This document shows, one piece after another, positions 43,722-54,703 of a stretch of 64,000 bases of DNA. Position 1 is the first letter of the stretch; each line of letters opens with the position of its first letter. Source of the DNA: Clostridium sp. D53t1_180928_C8. GTDB lineage: Bacteria; Bacillota; Clostridia; Clostridiales; Clostridiaceae. Where the stretch lies: assembly GCF_015667795.1 (NCBI RefSeq), contig NZ_JADPEL010000003.1:81851-145850 (forward strand), written 5' to 3'. The translations under genes were made by a program, and so were the position numbers. The notes below the pieces were generated by a model. That model worked only from the letters and a program-made list of their open reading frames with translations. It was not told the origin of the DNA and searched no databases.

Positions 43722-45404
43722 CTAACATTCTAAGTCTTCTTCATTTATTATTTGATGAATTGGAGCCCCTGGGGCAACCATAGGAAATACCTTTTTATCA
43801 CTATCTATTCTATAATCAATTATTACAGGCTTATTAACTGCTAAAGCCTCTTTTAATACGCTATCTAATTCTTCCCTTTTTTCAACCCTAAATCCAACAC
43901 CACCAAAGGCTTCTGCTAATTTTACAAAATCAGTTGCCCTATCTAAAGTTGTTTGTGAATATCTCGCTTCATAAAATAAGCTTTGCCATTGCCTAACCAT
44001 TCCTAACGCATTATTATTCATTACAATAACTTTAATAGGAATATTATATTTAACCGCAGTAGCAAACTCATTGCAATTCATACCAAAGCTACCATCGCCA
44101 GCAATATTAAATACAGTTTTATCTGGATTAGCAACTTTAACCCCTATTGAAGCACCTAAACCAAAGCCCATTGTTCCAAGCCCACCTGATGATATTAAAG
44201 TTCTAGGAGTTTTAAAATTAAAATACTGAGCTGTCCACATTTGATGTTGTCCAACTTCTGTTGTTATAATAAAATCTCCTTTATCCATATCACTAAGCTT
44301 TTCAAATAGAAATCTTGGTGTTAATTCTTCTCCATCATCACTATTACTCTTAGTTACTGCTAACAATTTTAATTCTTCTACAGTATTTAACCATTCTTTA
44401 TTTTTCTTTTCATTTAATAAAGGTATTAGATTTTGTAATGCAACTTTTATGTCTCCAATAATAAATGAATCAACTTTTACATTTTTATTTACTTCAGCAG
44501 GATCAACATCTATTTGTATCACCTTAGCATTATTAATAAACTCTCTATCACTTATTACTCTGTCACTAAACCTTGCCCCTAAAGCAATTATCAAATCACA
44601 TTTCGTTGCTAAAATATTAGATGCATTACTTCCATGCATACCTATCATCCCTGTATTTAATCTATGCTCAGAAGGAATTGCTCCTCTACACATTAATGTT
44701 GTTGCCACTGGTGCATTTAATTTTTCAGCAAAATTTATTAACTCTTCTGTAGAGTCCGAATTAATAACTCCTCCCCCTGCATAAATAAGAGGTTTTGATG
44801 ATTCATTTATATATTTTGCAACTTCATTTAAAGCACCTTCTGTTATATGTTTAGTTTTAGGATTAACTTCTAATGGTTTTAAATCCTTATACTCAGTTTT
44901 ATCAACTGTTATATCTTTTGGTATATCAATTAAAACAGGTCCTGGTCTTCCTTCTCTTGCAATAAAAAATGCTTTTCTAATTGTTTCTTGTAAATTATTA
45001 ATATCCTTAACTATGAAATTATGCTTTGTTATTGGCATTGTTATACCTGTTATATCAACCTCTTGAAAGCTATCCTTTCCAAGTAAATCCTTTGGAACAT
45101 TACCTGTTATAGCAACTAAAGGAACTGAATCCATATATGCTGTTGCTATTCCTGTAACAAGATTTGTTGCCCCTGGTCCTGATGTTGCTATACAAACACC
45201 AACTCGTCCAGTTGATCTTGCATATCCATCTGCAGCATGTGCTGCACTTTGCTCATGACAGGATAAATAATGTTTTATTTTATCTTTATATTTATATAAA
45301 TAATCGTAGATATTTAATACAGATCCTCCAGGATATCCAAAAACAATATCAACACCCTCGTCTAGTAAAGACTTAACAAGAATTTCTGCCCCTGTTAATA
45401 ACAT
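43722..45404 (-). CDS. ilvB: Acetolactate synthase large (catalytic) subunit
   Basis: A 560-residue thiamine-diphosphate enzyme that joins two pyruvates, or pyruvate and 2-oxobutyrate. The activating Glu lies in CHEQSAAHAADGYAR, and the ThDP motif GDGSFGMNCNEFATA has NN at the expected end (VMNNNALGMVRQWQ). The regulatory IlvN partner is at the other end of the operon (51766-52278), an unusual separation, since ilvB and ilvN are normally adjacent. AAGGGGGGCTTTTA precedes the ATG. Confidence 0.97.
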   Translation of the reverse strand: MLLTGAEILVKSLLDEGVDIVFGYPGGSVLNIYDYLYKYKDKIKHYLSCHEQSAAHAADGYARSTGRVGVCIATSGPGATNLVTGIATAYMDSVPLVAITGNVPKDLLGKDSFQEVDITGITMPITKHNFIVKDINNLQETIRKAFFIAREGRPGPVLIDIPKDITVDKTEYKDLKPLEVNPKTKHITEGALNEVAKYINESSKPLIYAGGGVINSDSTEELINFAEKLNAPVATTLMCRGAIPSEHRLNTGMIGMHGSNASNILATKCDLIIALGARFSDRVISDREFINNAKVIQIDVDPAEVNKNVKVDSFIIGDIKVALQNLIPLLNEKKNKEWLNTVEELKLLAVTKSNSDDGEELTPRFLFEKLSDMDKGDFIITTEVGQHQMWTAQYFNFKTPRTLISSGGLGTMGFGLGASIGVKVANPDKTVFNIAGDGSFGMNCNEFATAVKYNIPIKVIVMNNNALGMVRQWQSLFYEARYSQTTLDRATDFVKLAEAFGGVGFRVEKREELDSVLKEALAVNKPVIIDYRIDSDKKVFPMVAPGAPIHQIINEEDLEC

Positions 45405-45435
45405 TAAAAGCCCCCCTTATTTTAGTTAATTCTAA

Positions 45436-47094
45436 CTATTTATACACTGCTCCTGTACTTGCTGAACTTACTAACTTAGCATATCTTGATAAATAACCTT
45501 CTTTAACTTTTGGTTCTACTGGTTTTAACACTTCCTTACGCTTAGTTAACTCTTCATCACTTACAAGTAAGTCTAAATTTCCATTTAATATATCTATAGC
45601 AATAATATCCCCATCTTGAACTAATGCAATATTTCCACCTTCAGCTGCTTCTGGTGATACATGTCCTATTGCTGCTCCTTTTGTTGCCCCACTGAATCTA
45701 CCATCTGTAATAAGTGCTACTGATTTATCTAGACCCATTCCACAAATTGCTGATGTTGGTGATAACATTTCTCTCATTCCAGGCCCACCCTTTGGACCCT
45801 CATATCTTATTACTACAACATCACCTTCAACTATTTTTTTACCTAATATAGCTTCTATTGCTTCCTCTTCAGAGTTAAAAACCTTTGCTGGTCCTTGATG
45901 TTTTAACATCTCTTTAAGTACTGCTGACCTTTTAACTACAGCACCATCTAAAGCTAAATTCCCCTTTAAAACTGCAATTCCACCAGTTTCACTATATGGT
46001 TCTTCAATATGTCTTATTACTGAGTAATCTAATACCTTAGCATTTTCTATATTTTCCCCAACAGTTTTTCCTGTTGCTGTAATACATTTTAAATTTAATA
46101 AATTCTTTTTATTTAATTCACTCATTACAGCTCTTATCCCGCCTGATGCATATAAATCTTCTATATGAGTGTCAGATGCCGGTGCTAATTTACAAAGATT
46201 AGGAACTTTAGCTGACATTGCATTTATAATATCTAAATTTATAGGTATTTTTGCTTCATTTGAAATAGCAGTTAAATGTAAAACACTGTTTGTTGAACAT
46301 CCAAGTGCCATATCTACTGTTAATGCATTCTTTATAGCTTCTTCATTCACTATATCTCTTGGCTTTATATCCTTTTTCAGAAGATTCATTATAGCCATAC
46401 CAGCATATTTTGCTAATCTTATTCTTTCTGAATAAACAGCTGGTATAGTTCCATTACCAGGTAGCGCTAATCCTAAAACTTCACATAAACAATTCATAGA
46501 ATTTGCAGTAAACATACCTGAACATGATCCACATGTAGGACATGCTTTTTCTTCTAATTCTTCTAAATCAGATTCTAACATTAATCCACTTTCCACAGCT
46601 CCTACTGCTTCAAACATCGTTGATAATGAAACTTCTTTATCTTTAAATTTACCTGCTAACATTGGTCCACCACTAACAACTACTGATGGTATATTTACTC
46701 TTAAAGAAGCCATAACCATTCCCGGAACTATCTTATCGCAATTTGGTATAAATACTAGTGCATCAAATGCATGAGCCTTTGCCATACATTCAATAGAATC
46801 AGCTATAAGCTCTCTTGTAGCTAAAGAATACTTCATTCCCTCATGTCCCATCGCAATACCATCACATACTCCTATAGTAGGAAATACTAATGGTGTTCCA
46901 CCAGACATCAATACGCCTTTTTTTACCCCCTCAACTATTTTATCTAAGTTCACATGACCCGGAATTATATCATTTTGAGATGTAACAATCCCTATTAAAG
47001 GCTTATTTATTTCTTCATCAGTTAATCCTGATGCTTTAAATAAAGATCTATGTGGAGCTTTTGTTACTCCCTTTTTTACTACATCACTTCTCAT
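45436..47094 (-). CDS. ilvD: Dihydroxy-acid dehydratase
   Basis: It dehydrates dihydroxyisovalerate and dihydroxymethylvalerate. The 552-residue Fe-S enzyme keeps the cluster Cys in [27 protein letters not shown] and the Cys in [11 protein letters not shown], with [20 protein letters not shown] near the C-terminus. AGGGGTGATGTAA precedes the ATG. It lies between leuB and ilvB. Confidence 0.97.
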   Translation of the reverse strand: MRSDVVKKGVTKAPHRSLFKASGLTDEEINKPLIGIVTSQNDIIPGHVNLDKIVEGVKKGVLMSGGTPLVFPTIGVCDGIAMGHEGMKYSLATRELIADSIECMAKAHAFDALVFIPNCDKIVPGMVMASLRVNIPSVVVSGGPMLAGKFKDKEVSLSTMFEAVGAVESGLMLESDLEELEEKACPTCGSCSGMFTANSMNCLCEVLGLALPGNGTIPAVYSERIRLAKYAGMAIMNLLKKDIKPRDIVNEEAIKNALTVDMALGCSTNSVLHLTAISNEAKIPINLDIINAMSAKVPNLCKLAPASDTHIEDLYASGGIRAVMSELNKKNLLNLKCITATGKTVGENIENAKVLDYSVIRHIEEPYSETGGIAVLKGNLALDGAVVKRSAVLKEMLKHQGPAKVFNSEEEAIEAILGKKIVEGDVVVIRYEGPKGGPGMREMLSPTSAICGMGLDKSVALITDGRFSGATKGAAIGHVSPEAAEGGNIALVQDGDIIAIDILNGNLDLLVSDEELTKRKEVLKPVEPKVKEGYLSRYAKLVSSASTGAVYK

Positions 47095-47131
47095 TTACAT
47101 CACCCCTAAAATTAGTTTCAAGCTTCAAGAT

Positions 47132-47156
47132 TGTCGCTATCTAACTACTAACTATA
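47132..47156. repeat. Fragment of the dispersed ACTAACTACTAACT repeat
   Basis: CTAACTACTAACTATATTAA lies in the leuB-ilvD gap, reading the same way as the right-hand parts of the repeats inside the SAM riboswitches. It is short and not palindromic by itself. Confidence 0.35.
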
Positions 47157-48227
47157 TTAAATTTTCTCTAAAACAAGCGCTCCCATTTCCTTAGTTCCAA
47201 TAAGCTTAGTACCTTCACTATTAATATCTCCAGTTCTATACCCATCTTCTAAAACCTTAACTACTGAATCTTCTATATCCTTTGCTTCATTCTCTAAATT
47301 AAAGCTATATCTTAACATCATAGCTGTAGAAAGAATTGTTGCTAATGGATTTGCAATTCCCTTCCCTGCAATATCAGGTGCAGAACCATGTATCGGCTCA
47401 TACATTCCTAAAGTTCCTTCTCCTAAAGATGCTGAAGGTAACATCCCTATTGATCCTGTAATCATAGATGCTTCATCTGATAATATATCTCCAAACATAT
47501 TTGAAGTAACAATAACATCAAATTGTTTAGGATCCTTAACTAACTGCATAGAAGCATTATCAATATATAAATGATTAACCTCTACTTCTGGATAATCTTT
47601 AGACATTTGCTCTACTACGCCTCTCCATAATCTAGAACTCTCTAATATATTAGCCTTATCAACACTTGTTAATTTTTTATTTCTCTTCATTGCCGTATCA
47701 AAGCCTATTCTTACTATTCTTTCAATCTCTTCAATGTTATATCTTTCAGTATCATATGCTGAAACTATACCATCAACAACTTCTCTACCTCTCTCACCAA
47801 AGTAAATTCCTCCAGTAAGTTCTCTTACAACACAAATATCTATTCCATCACCTATTATGCTATCTTTTAGTGGAGATGCTTCTTTTAATGCTTTATACAA
47901 AAGTGCCGGTCTCAAATTACAATATAAATTTAATCCCCCTCTTAACCCTAACAATGCTTGTTCCGGTCTTACTTTTGAATTAGGATCATCCCATTTTGGT
48001 CCTCCAACAGCTCCTAAAAGTACTGCATCACTTTTTTTACATACTTCCAAAGTTTTATCTGGCAATGGTGTTCCTAAAGTATCTATTGCACATCCACCTG
48101 CTTGTAAAAATTCAAATTCAAAAGTATGATTATATTTTTCCCCAATCTTATTTAATACCTTTATTGACTCATCTATAACTTCTGGTCCTATTCCGTCTCC
48201 TGGTATAACTGCTATATTAAAATTCAT
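47157..48227 (-). CDS. leuB: 3-isopropylmalate (and methylmalate) dehydrogenase
   Basis: It oxidatively decarboxylates 3-isopropylmalate; in the citramalate pathway it also acts on erythro-3-methylmalate. The 356 residues include [31 protein letters not shown], the metal-site [11 protein letters not shown] and [12 protein letters not shown], and [34 protein letters not shown] precedes the ATG. Confidence 0.96.
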   Translation of the reverse strand: MNFNIAVIPGDGIGPEVIDESIKVLNKIGEKYNHTFEFEFLQAGGCAIDTLGTPLPDKTLEVCKKSDAVLLGAVGGPKWDDPNSKVRPEQALLGLRGGLNLYCNLRPALLYKALKEASPLKDSIIGDGIDICVVRELTGGIYFGERGREVVDGIVSAYDTERYNIEEIERIVRIGFDTAMKRNKKLTSVDKANILESSRLWRGVVEQMSKDYPEVEVNHLYIDNASMQLVKDPKQFDVIVTSNMFGDILSDEASMITGSIGMLPSASLGEGTLGMYEPIHGSAPDIAGKGIANPLATILSTAMMLRYSFNLENEAKDIEDSVVKVLEDGYRTGDINSEGTKLIGTKEMGALVLEKI

Positions 48228-48331
48228 AGTTGCTCCCCCTTAATTCCATTTTGAGTTAAGTAAACATAATAATATTGCACTTAACTTTTATTTATTGCTT
48301 AATATAGTATTTCAATTAGTATTTCTTATAT

Positions 48332-48820
48332 TTACTTAGAGTTTTTAATATATCCTATAAGCCCATTACTATTTATTATTTTTTGCATAAACTCTGGGAA
48401 TGCTTCACCTTGATATTCTTCATTTTTAGTTATATTTTTAATGACTCCAGTATCAAAATTAACTTCTAATTCATCTCCAGCTTCTATACTTTTAACTGCT
48501 TTATCACACTCTAGTATCGGTAATCCTATATTAATAGAATTCCTATAAAAAATTCTTGCAAAAGTTGATGCTATAACACAGCTAACTCCACTTTCCTTTA
48601 TTGCTATAGGTGCATGTTCTCTAGATGAACCACATCCAAAATTTTTCTTTGCAACCATTATATCTCCTTGTTGTACATTTTTAGCAAAATCTAAATCTAT
48701 ATCCTCCATACAATGTGCTGCTAATTCCTTTGGATCTGATGTATTTAAGTACCTTGCTGGTATAATTACATCTGTATCTACATTATCCCCATATTTAAAA
48801 ACTCTTCCTGTTGCTTTCAT
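48332..48820 (-). CDS. leuD: 3-isopropylmalate dehydratase small subunit
   Basis: The swivelling domain subunit that works with LeuC in isomerising isopropylmalate or citramalate. The 162 residues show [33 protein letters not shown] and a swivel end. Immediately follows leuC; 15-base gap with AAGGGGGTAAATAAAT ahead. Confidence 0.95.
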   Translation of the reverse strand: MKATGRVFKYGDNVDTDVIIPARYLNTSDPKELAAHCMEDIDLDFAKNVQQGDIMVAKKNFGCGSSREHAPIAIKESGVSCVIASTFARIFYRNSINIGLPILECDKAVKSIEAGDELEVNFDTGVIKNITKNEEYQGEAFPEFMQKIINSNGLIGYIKNSK

Positions 48821-48834
48821 ATTTATTTACCCCC

Positions 48835-50094
48835 TTAAAGTGTTTCTGGATTAGTTATTTTTCCCGTTATTGCTGAAGCTGCTGCAACTGCCGGACTTGA
48901 TAAGTAAACTTCTGATTCAACATGTCCCATTCTACCTACAAAGTTTCTATTGGTAGTTGAAATCGCTCTTTCACCTTTAGCTAGTATACCCATATGACCT
49001 CCTAGACATGGCCCACATGTTGGTGTTGAAACCACCGCTCCTGCTTCTACTAAATCCTTTATTATACCTTCTTCTAAGGCTTGTAAATAAATTTTTTGAG
49101 TTCCAGGAAAGACTATACATCTAACTCTTTTATTTACCTTTTTACCTTTTAATATATCTCTTGCAACTCTTAAATCTGAAATTCTTCCATTTGTACAAGA
49201 ACCTATTACTGCTTGATCAATTTCTATATTACCAACTTCATCAATAGTTCTCGTATTATCAGGTAAATGCGGGAAGGAAACTGTTGGTCTTAAAGTAGTT
49301 AAATCTATTTCATAGACTTCATCATATTCAGCATCTTCATCCGCTTCATATACTGTCCATTCTTTCTTTCCATGTTCCTTTAAATATTCAACTGTCTTTT
49401 CATCTACTGGGAATATTCCATTTTTCCCACCTGCTTCAATAGCCATATTTGCCATTGTAAATCTATCATCCATTGATAAATACTCTAAGCCATCACCAAA
49501 AAACTCCATTGATTTATATAATGCTCCATCAACACCTATCATTCCAATGATATGAAGAATTACATCTTTACCACTAACCCATTTTGACGGTTTTCCTTTT
49601 AAAACAAACTTTAATGCTGAAGGAACCTTAAACCAACATTTTCCTGTAGCCATTCCAGCAGCCATATCAGTTGAACCAATTCCAGTTGAAAAAGCTCCTA
49701 AAGCTCCATAGGTACAAGTATGAGAATCTGCCCCAATAACTACATCTCCTGCAACTACTAATCCCTTTTCTGGTAATAAACAATGTTCTATTCCCATTTC
49801 CCCTATTTCAAAGAAATTAGTTATACCTTTTTCTCTTGAAAATTCTCTTATAAATTTACATTGTTCTGCAGCCTTTATATCTTTATTAGGAGTAAAATGA
49901 TCTGGAACTATTGCTATTTTTTCTTTATCAAATACTTTTTTTACTCCAAACTTTTCAAACTCCTTTACTGCAACTGGTGAAGTAATATCATTTCCTAATA
50001 CTAAATCTAAATTTGCTTCTATTAATTGTCCTGCTTTTACATTTTCTAATCCTGCATGTGCTGCTAATATTTTTTGTGTCATTGTCATTGCCAT
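48835..50094 (-). CDS. leuC: 3-isopropylmalate dehydratase large subunit
   Basis: The aconitase-like catalytic subunit, 419 aa, with Fe-S ligands in [11 protein letters not shown] and [13 protein letters not shown] (three Cys) and substrate motifs [15 protein letters not shown]. It serves leucine synthesis and, with citramalate from the neighbouring gene, isoleucine synthesis. AAAGGGGGAAACACTT precedes the ATG. Confidence 0.96.
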   Translation of the reverse strand: MAMTMTQKILAAHAGLENVKAGQLIEANLDLVLGNDITSPVAVKEFEKFGVKKVFDKEKIAIVPDHFTPNKDIKAAEQCKFIREFSREKGITNFFEIGEMGIEHCLLPEKGLVVAGDVVIGADSHTCTYGALGAFSTGIGSTDMAAGMATGKCWFKVPSALKFVLKGKPSKWVSGKDVILHIIGMIGVDGALYKSMEFFGDGLEYLSMDDRFTMANMAIEAGGKNGIFPVDEKTVEYLKEHGKKEWTVYEADEDAEYDEVYEIDLTTLRPTVSFPHLPDNTRTIDEVGNIEIDQAVIGSCTNGRISDLRVARDILKGKKVNKRVRCIVFPGTQKIYLQALEEGIIKDLVEAGAVVSTPTCGPCLGGHMGILAKGERAISTTNRNFVGRMGHVESEVYLSSPAVAAASAITGKITNPETL

Positions 50095-50108
50095 AAGTGT
50101 TTCCCCCT

Positions 50109-51701
50109 TTAAAAATATGCTTTTGCTTTTCTTTCAATATCTTTTATTAGCTTATACTCTATTGAATCAACTAATGCAATCCAACTTGCTTGAATTACAT
50201 CTTTAGATACCCCAACTGTACTCCAGCTTTCATTGCTATCTGTACTTTCTATTAATACTCTAACCTTTGCACCTGTAGTGCTTTCAGAATCTAAAACTCT
50301 AACTTTATAATCAACTAATTTTACTTCTTTTAATTCTGGATAAAATACTTCTAACGCTTTTCTAAGAGCCTTATCTAAAGCATTTACTGGACCATCACCT
50401 TCTGCTGCTGTCATTTCGGTTTTTCCATCTACAGTTATATTAATTAATGCAGTTGAACTAAATTCACCATTATTCCAAGGATTTTCTCCTATAGTTTTAA
50501 AGTGATTTAATTTAAAGAATGGTTTGTACTTTCCTATAGTTTTTCTTATTAATAATTCCACTGTACCTTCAGCACCTTCAAATTGATATCCCTCATATTC
50601 TAATTCTTTTAATCGCTTAGTTACATTTTTAACTTCTTCACCATCTTTTTTTACATTCGGGAAAATTTTGTGTATTTCTTGTAAAACTGTACTTTTACCA
50701 CTTACCTCTGATAACAAAAATCTCCTTTTATTTCCAACCACCTCTGGTTTTATATGCTCATAAGATTGTGGTGTCTTACAAATAGCATCTATATGCATTC
50801 CACCCTTATGAGCAAATGCCGCTTTTCCTATGTATGGAGTACAATCTTCTAACTGAATATTAGATATCTCAGAAATATATCTAGCCTTTGCCGTTAAATC
50901 CTGTAAATATTTTTTTGATCTTATGCCATAATTCATTTTTAAAGCTATTGTTGGAATTACTGTGCTTAAATTAGTATTTCCACAACGCTCACCTACTCCA
51001 ACAAAAGTTCCTTGAATATGTGATACTCCCGACTCTATTGATATTATTGAATTGGCAACTGCCATTCCGATATCATTATGACAGTGTATTCCTATCATGT
51101 TTCCAAATAAACTTTCAACCTCAGCAGTTATATCTCTTATTTCATTTGGTAAAGTTCCACCGTTAGTATCACATAAAACTAAAGTTCTTGCCCCAGCATC
51201 TTTTGCTACTTTTAATGTTGAAAGTGCATATTTACTATTTTCCTTATATCCATCAAAAAAATGTTCTGCATCAAATATCACTTGTTTATTATTTTCTTTA
51301 AAATATTTTATAGTGTCCTCTATCATTTTTAGATTTTCTTCTAAAGCTGTTTTTAATATATCTGTAACCTGAAAAGCTGAAGCTTTTCCAAATATTGATA
51401 CAAATTCTGTTTTTGCCCTTATTAAGCTTTTTATATTTAAATCATCTTCAATCTTTATATCCGGCTTACGTGTTGAACCAAAAGCTACTAATTTAGAATT
51501 ATTTAATTTTATATCTTTAATTACATTAAAAAATTCCATATCTTTTGGATTTGATCCTGGATTTCCAGCTTCAATATAATCAATTCCTATCTCATCTAAA
51601 GCCTTAACTATTTTCAACTTATCTTCTAGTGAGAATGATATACCTTGCCCTTGCGCACCATCTCGCAAGGTAGAATCAAAAATTTCTATATTTCTATCCA
51701 A
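50109..51701 (-). CDS. cimA: (R)-citramalate synthase
   Basis: It condenses acetyl-CoA with pyruvate to citramalate, the first step to 2-oxobutyrate without threonine. The 530-residue protein has the DRE-TIM metallolyase barrel ([41 protein letters not shown]) and a LeuA-dimer regulatory domain. Length and the [14 protein letters not shown]-terminus fit CimA (about 530 aa) rather than LeuA (about 510 aa, HQDGVLK-type marks). TTG start after GGGGGCTTTAAAAT. Located where leuA is often found. Confidence 0.9.
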   Translation of the reverse strand: MDRNIEIFDSTLRDGAQGQGISFSLEDKLKIVKALDEIGIDYIEAGNPGSNPKDMEFFNVIKDIKLNNSKLVAFGSTRKPDIKIEDDLNIKSLIRAKTEFVSIFGKASAFQVTDILKTALEENLKMIEDTIKYFKENNKQVIFDAEHFFDGYKENSKYALSTLKVAKDAGARTLVLCDTNGGTLPNEIRDITAEVESLFGNMIGIHCHNDIGMAVANSIISIESGVSHIQGTFVGVGERCGNTNLSTVIPTIALKMNYGIRSKKYLQDLTAKARYISEISNIQLEDCTPYIGKAAFAHKGGMHIDAICKTPQSYEHIKPEVVGNKRRFLLSEVSGKSTVLQEIHKIFPNVKKDGEEVKNVTKRLKELEYEGYQFEGAEGTVELLIRKTIGKYKPFFKLNHFKTIGENPWNNGEFSSTALINITVDGKTEMTAAEGDGPVNALDKALRKALEVFYPELKEVKLVDYKVRVLDSESTTGAKVRVLIESTDSNESWSTVGVSKDVIQASWIALVDSIEYKLIKDIERKAKAYF

Positions 51702-51720
51702 ATTTTAAAGCCCCCTTTTT

Positions 51721-51773
51721 GATAGTTAGTAGTTTTTAGTTAATGATTAAACTTCTAACCTCTAACTAATTGA
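51721..51773. repeat. Dispersed repeat copy between ilvN and cimA
   Basis: TTAGTAGTTTTTAGTTAAT is followed by ATTAAACTTCTAACC and CTAACTAA, an imperfect inverted repeat that ends within the last codons of ilvN. Its left half is identical to the copy at 23872-23918. Confidence 0.5.
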
Positions 51774-52278
51774 ATATTTCACAGTAGTCTGTTATATCAT
51801 TAGCGCCCCTTTCTAATGCACAAACGCCTGTCCTTACTAATTCTTTTATTTCATACTCTTCTAAAAGCTTTATAAGAGCACTTATTTTACTTTCATCTCC
51901 AGTTAATTCGATAGTCAATGTTTCTGGAGAAATATCTATTATTTTACTTCTAAATATTTTTACTACTTCATTTACTGATGCTCTTTTTTCAGCATCAGCC
52001 TTAACCTTTATAAGTACTAGCTCTCTGTACACTGAATTATCAGATTTTAATTTTAATACTCTTAAAACATCCTCTAATTTATTTAGTTGTTTAGTAAACT
52101 GTTCTAAAACATCTTCATTACCATTTAAAGTAATAGTCATTCGTGAAATTTCCGGATTTTCAGTTCTCCCAACAGTTAAACTATCAATATTAAACCCTCT
52201 TCTTGCAAATAGCCCTGAAACTCTTGTTAGTACTCCTGAAGAATTCCTAACTAAGACAGATAAAACATGTCTTTCCAT
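51766..52278 (-). CDS. ilvN: Acetolactate synthase regulatory (small) subunit
   Basis: The 170-residue subunit binds valine and controls IlvB. An N-terminal ACT domain (about 1-75, MERHVLSVLVRNSSGVLTRVSGLFARRGFNIDSLTVG) and a C-terminal ACT-like domain (about 85-160, ELVLIKVKADAEKRASVNE) are both visible. GGGGGTATTAAA precedes the ATG. First gene of the operon, separated from its IlvB partner by five or six genes. Confidence 0.95.
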   Translation of the reverse strand: MERHVLSVLVRNSSGVLTRVSGLFARRGFNIDSLTVGRTENPEISRMTITLNGNEDVLEQFTKQLNKLEDVLRVLKLKSDNSVYRELVLIKVKADAEKRASVNEVVKIFRSKIIDISPETLTIELTGDESKISALIKLLEEYEIKELVRTGVCALERGANDITDYCEIFN

Positions 52279-52336
52279 TTTAATACCCCCAATGAAATAA
52301 TTTGTAATTATTGAACAAAATGGTTCTAAATTAGGT

Positions 52337-52580
52337 TAAAAAAATCCCACCCTTAATGATAAAATCATAACGGCGGGATAAAATTCCTCATCATTAATAT
52401 CACTAGGTTCAAACAAACCCTTGCATTTAACGGTGCTTACCGGTACCCCCTTACTTACCATAAAATAGTGTTCAGGATACAGCTCAAGAGTGATCATTAT
52501 TTAGTTAAAGTATCCATTCACAGCAACCATGGACTCTCTGAAACTTTTTCTCCAAATAAATATCTCTATCATAGCTTTTA
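52337..52580 (-). ncRNA. T-box-like leader of the ilv operon, antiterminator atypical
   Basis: Stem I of a T-box is recognisable: AAAGTTTCAGAGAG and the distal GGTTGCTGTGAATGG mirror those of the thrS leader. The specifier region GATCACTCTTGAG contains CTC (Leu) and ATC (Ile). A strong terminator (ATCCCGCC and GGGTGGGAT, plus seven T residues, 52337-52380) ends the leader. The usual AGGGTGGNACCGCG antiterminator before the terminator is not found; AGGGTGGGA occurs only in the terminator's own 3' strand, and GGGGGTACCGG lies too far up. Class is probable, mechanism uncertain. Confidence 0.6.
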
Positions 52581-52617
52581 TTTCTCAAAAGAACTTCCAA
52601 AATATTCTATTGTTAAT

Positions 52618-52647
52618 ATATTACTCTCTCTTTTAATACTCTGTCAA
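52618..52647 (-). promoter_or_regulatory. Promoter of the ilv operon
   Basis: TTGACA (52642-52647) and TAATAT (52618-52623) spaced by 18 bases on the minus strand. Confidence 0.65.
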
Positions 52648-52840
52648 TACAGTGTTTTTATTTTTAATAAATTCATTTTATTTTTTAACTTTTATTATTT
52701 GTTTTTGATATTAAGTTAATATTTTGCCACTTTTATTATCATATTAATATTTCTTTTTAATAATTGATGATTTATTAATAATATTTATACCTATAACATA
52801 TTAATTAAGAAATCACTCATTTATTTATAATTTATATAAA

Positions 52841-52870
52841 AAAATAATGCCCATAAGAGCATTATTTTTT
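52841..52870 (-). terminator. Terminator after glmM
   Basis: AATAATGC and GCATTATT stem around CCATAAGA; on the minus strand T residues follow. It lies just after the glmM stop. Confidence 0.85.
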
Positions 52871-52872
52871 TA

Positions 52873-54216
52873 TTATATTTTGCTTAATATTAATTCTACT
52901 AAGCTATTTGCCATTTCATTTATTTCTTCTTGATTTTCACCTTCAAGCATAACTCTTACTAAAGGTTCTGTTCCTGATGGTCTTATAAGAACTCTCCCAA
53001 CACCATTAAGCTTAGCTTCAACTTTGTTTATAGCATCAATTATTTCTTGGTCTTCTAAATAAATATTCTTCTTTTCATTTGGAACCTTAGCATTAACTAA
53101 TACTTGTGGTAATTCCTTCATAACTCCGGCTAATTCACTGAAAGTTTTTCCACTTTCTTTTAATATAGCTGCAATTTGAAGTGCTGTAACTAATCCATCT
53201 CCAGTAGTATTATGATCTAAGAATATTATATGACCTGATTGTTCTCCGCCTAAGATATAATTGTCTTTAAGCATTTCTTCAAGTACATATCTATCTCCAA
53301 CCTTAGTTTTAACTAAGTTAATACCTTCTCTTTTAGCTGCAATATCTAATCCTAAATTACTCATTACTGTTACTACTAAAGTATCATCATTTAATTTTCC
53401 TGATTCTTTTAAAGCTTTTGCACATATTGTTAATAAGAAATCACCATTTATCATATTTCCTTTTTCATCAACAGCTAAACATCTATCTGCATCTCCATCA
53501 AAGGCAAATCCAATATCACAATTCTTTCTTACAACATAATCCATTAACTCTTCCATATGAGTTGAACCACAATTTTCATTTATGTTATTTCCATCTGGAT
53601 TATCATTTATAACATATACCCTAGCACCTAAAGCTCTAAACGCTTTAACTGCAGCCTTGTAAGCAGCACCATTTGCACAATCTAATGCAACTCTAAGACC
53701 TTTTAAATCTGTTGTAATTGTGCTCATTGCATAATCTATATACTCTCTTAATGCAGTTTCTTCAGTATATGATCTTCCAACTGCTCCTCCAACAGGACTT
53801 GGAACACCCTCAAAATTCTCTTCTATTACTGCTTGTATTTGATCTTCTAATTCATCTGATAATTTATATCCTCTTCCATCAAAGAACTTAATACCATTAT
53901 ATTCAACTGGATTATGAGATGCTGAAATCATAACTCCTGCATCTGCATTATATTTTCTTGTTAAATGAGCTACTGCTGGTGTTGGAACTACGCCTAAAAT
54001 TACTGCTTCTGCCCCAACTGAAAGAATACCTGCTACTAAAGCTGCTTCTAACATATCTCCTGATATTCTAGTATCTTTAGCAACGAGAATCTTTGGTTTA
54101 TGTGTTCCTTCTGTTAAAACAAATGCACCTGCTCTACCTAAACTGTAAGCTAATTCTGCTGTTAACTCTGTATTAGCTACTCCCCTAACACCATCTGTCC
54201 CGAACATTCTACTCAT
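52873..54216 (-). CDS. glmM: Phosphoglucosamine mutase
   Basis: It converts glucosamine-6-P to glucosamine-1-P for UDP-GlcNAc and cell-wall synthesis. The 447 residues begin [19 protein letters not shown], contain the phospho-Ser loop [16 protein letters not shown], metal site [12 protein letters not shown], and sugar-binding GEQSGHIIF and [27 protein letters not shown] precedes the ATG. Confidence 0.97.
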   Translation of the reverse strand: MSRMFGTDGVRGVANTELTAELAYSLGRAGAFVLTEGTHKPKILVAKDTRISGDMLEAALVAGILSVGAEAVILGVVPTPAVAHLTRKYNADAGVMISASHNPVEYNGIKFFDGRGYKLSDELEDQIQAVIEENFEGVPSPVGGAVGRSYTEETALREYIDYAMSTITTDLKGLRVALDCANGAAYKAAVKAFRALGARVYVINDNPDGNNINENCGSTHMEELMDYVVRKNCDIGFAFDGDADRCLAVDEKGNMINGDFLLTICAKALKESGKLNDDTLVVTVMSNLGLDIAAKREGINLVKTKVGDRYVLEEMLKDNYILGGEQSGHIIFLDHNTTGDGLVTALQIAAILKESGKTFSELAGVMKELPQVLVNAKVPNEKKNIYLEDQEIIDAINKVEAKLNGVGRVLIRPSGTEPLVRVMLEGENQEEINEMANSLVELILSKI

Positions 54217-54318
54217 ATATAATACCTCGCTTATTTATTTCAATTTAACTCTTATAGTATATCCTTTATTCCGATTTTTTACAATAGCATGTAAGCTAGC
54301 ATTTACCTTGGTTTACAC

Positions 54319-54621
54319 TTATTTATTCTTAGTATTAATTCTATCTAATACTATATTATATCCACCCTGACCATAATTAAGACACTTATTGACTCTACTT
54401 ATAGTTGCTGTACTAGCACCTGTTGCTTCTGCTATCTCTGTGTAAACTTTTTTCTCCTTAAGCATATTAGCTACTTGAATTCTTTGAGATATAGCTTTCA
54501 ATTCTGTAATGGTAGCAATATCCTCAAAAAACATGTAACATTCATCTATATTTTTTAATTCTAAAATTGCCTTAAATAGCATATCTAAGTCATCATTAAA
54601 ATCTAAATCTTTTAGACCCAT
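54319..54621 (-). CDS. yerC: YerC/TrpR-like regulator
   Basis: A 100-residue helical protein of the TrpR/YerC-YecD family: a helix bundle with a helix-turn-helix ITELKAISQRIQVANML and TEIAEATGASTATISRVNKCLNYG. The true role is not known. AGGAGTGATAAT precedes the ATG. Lies upstream of glmM in the same direction. Confidence 0.9.
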   Translation of the reverse strand: MGLKDLDFNDDLDMLFKAILELKNIDECYMFFEDIATITELKAISQRIQVANMLKEKKVYTEIAEATGASTATISRVNKCLNYGQGGYNIVLDRINTKNK

Positions 54622-54703
54622 ATTATCACTCCTATTTTCTATACATCCTTATTTTAACACTTTAGCACACTAAATTTAAGGTGTAATCTATATTTTTCTT
54701 AGG

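Noticed and set aside
50109-51701. Calling this gene leuA
   Set aside because: Length of 530 and the C-terminal features fit citramalate synthase better; there is only one such gene in the operon.
52280-52720. Leader peptide attenuation for the ilv operon
   Set aside because: No minus-strand short frame with Leu, Ile or Val codon runs and a binding site was seen, whereas T-box stem I elements are present.
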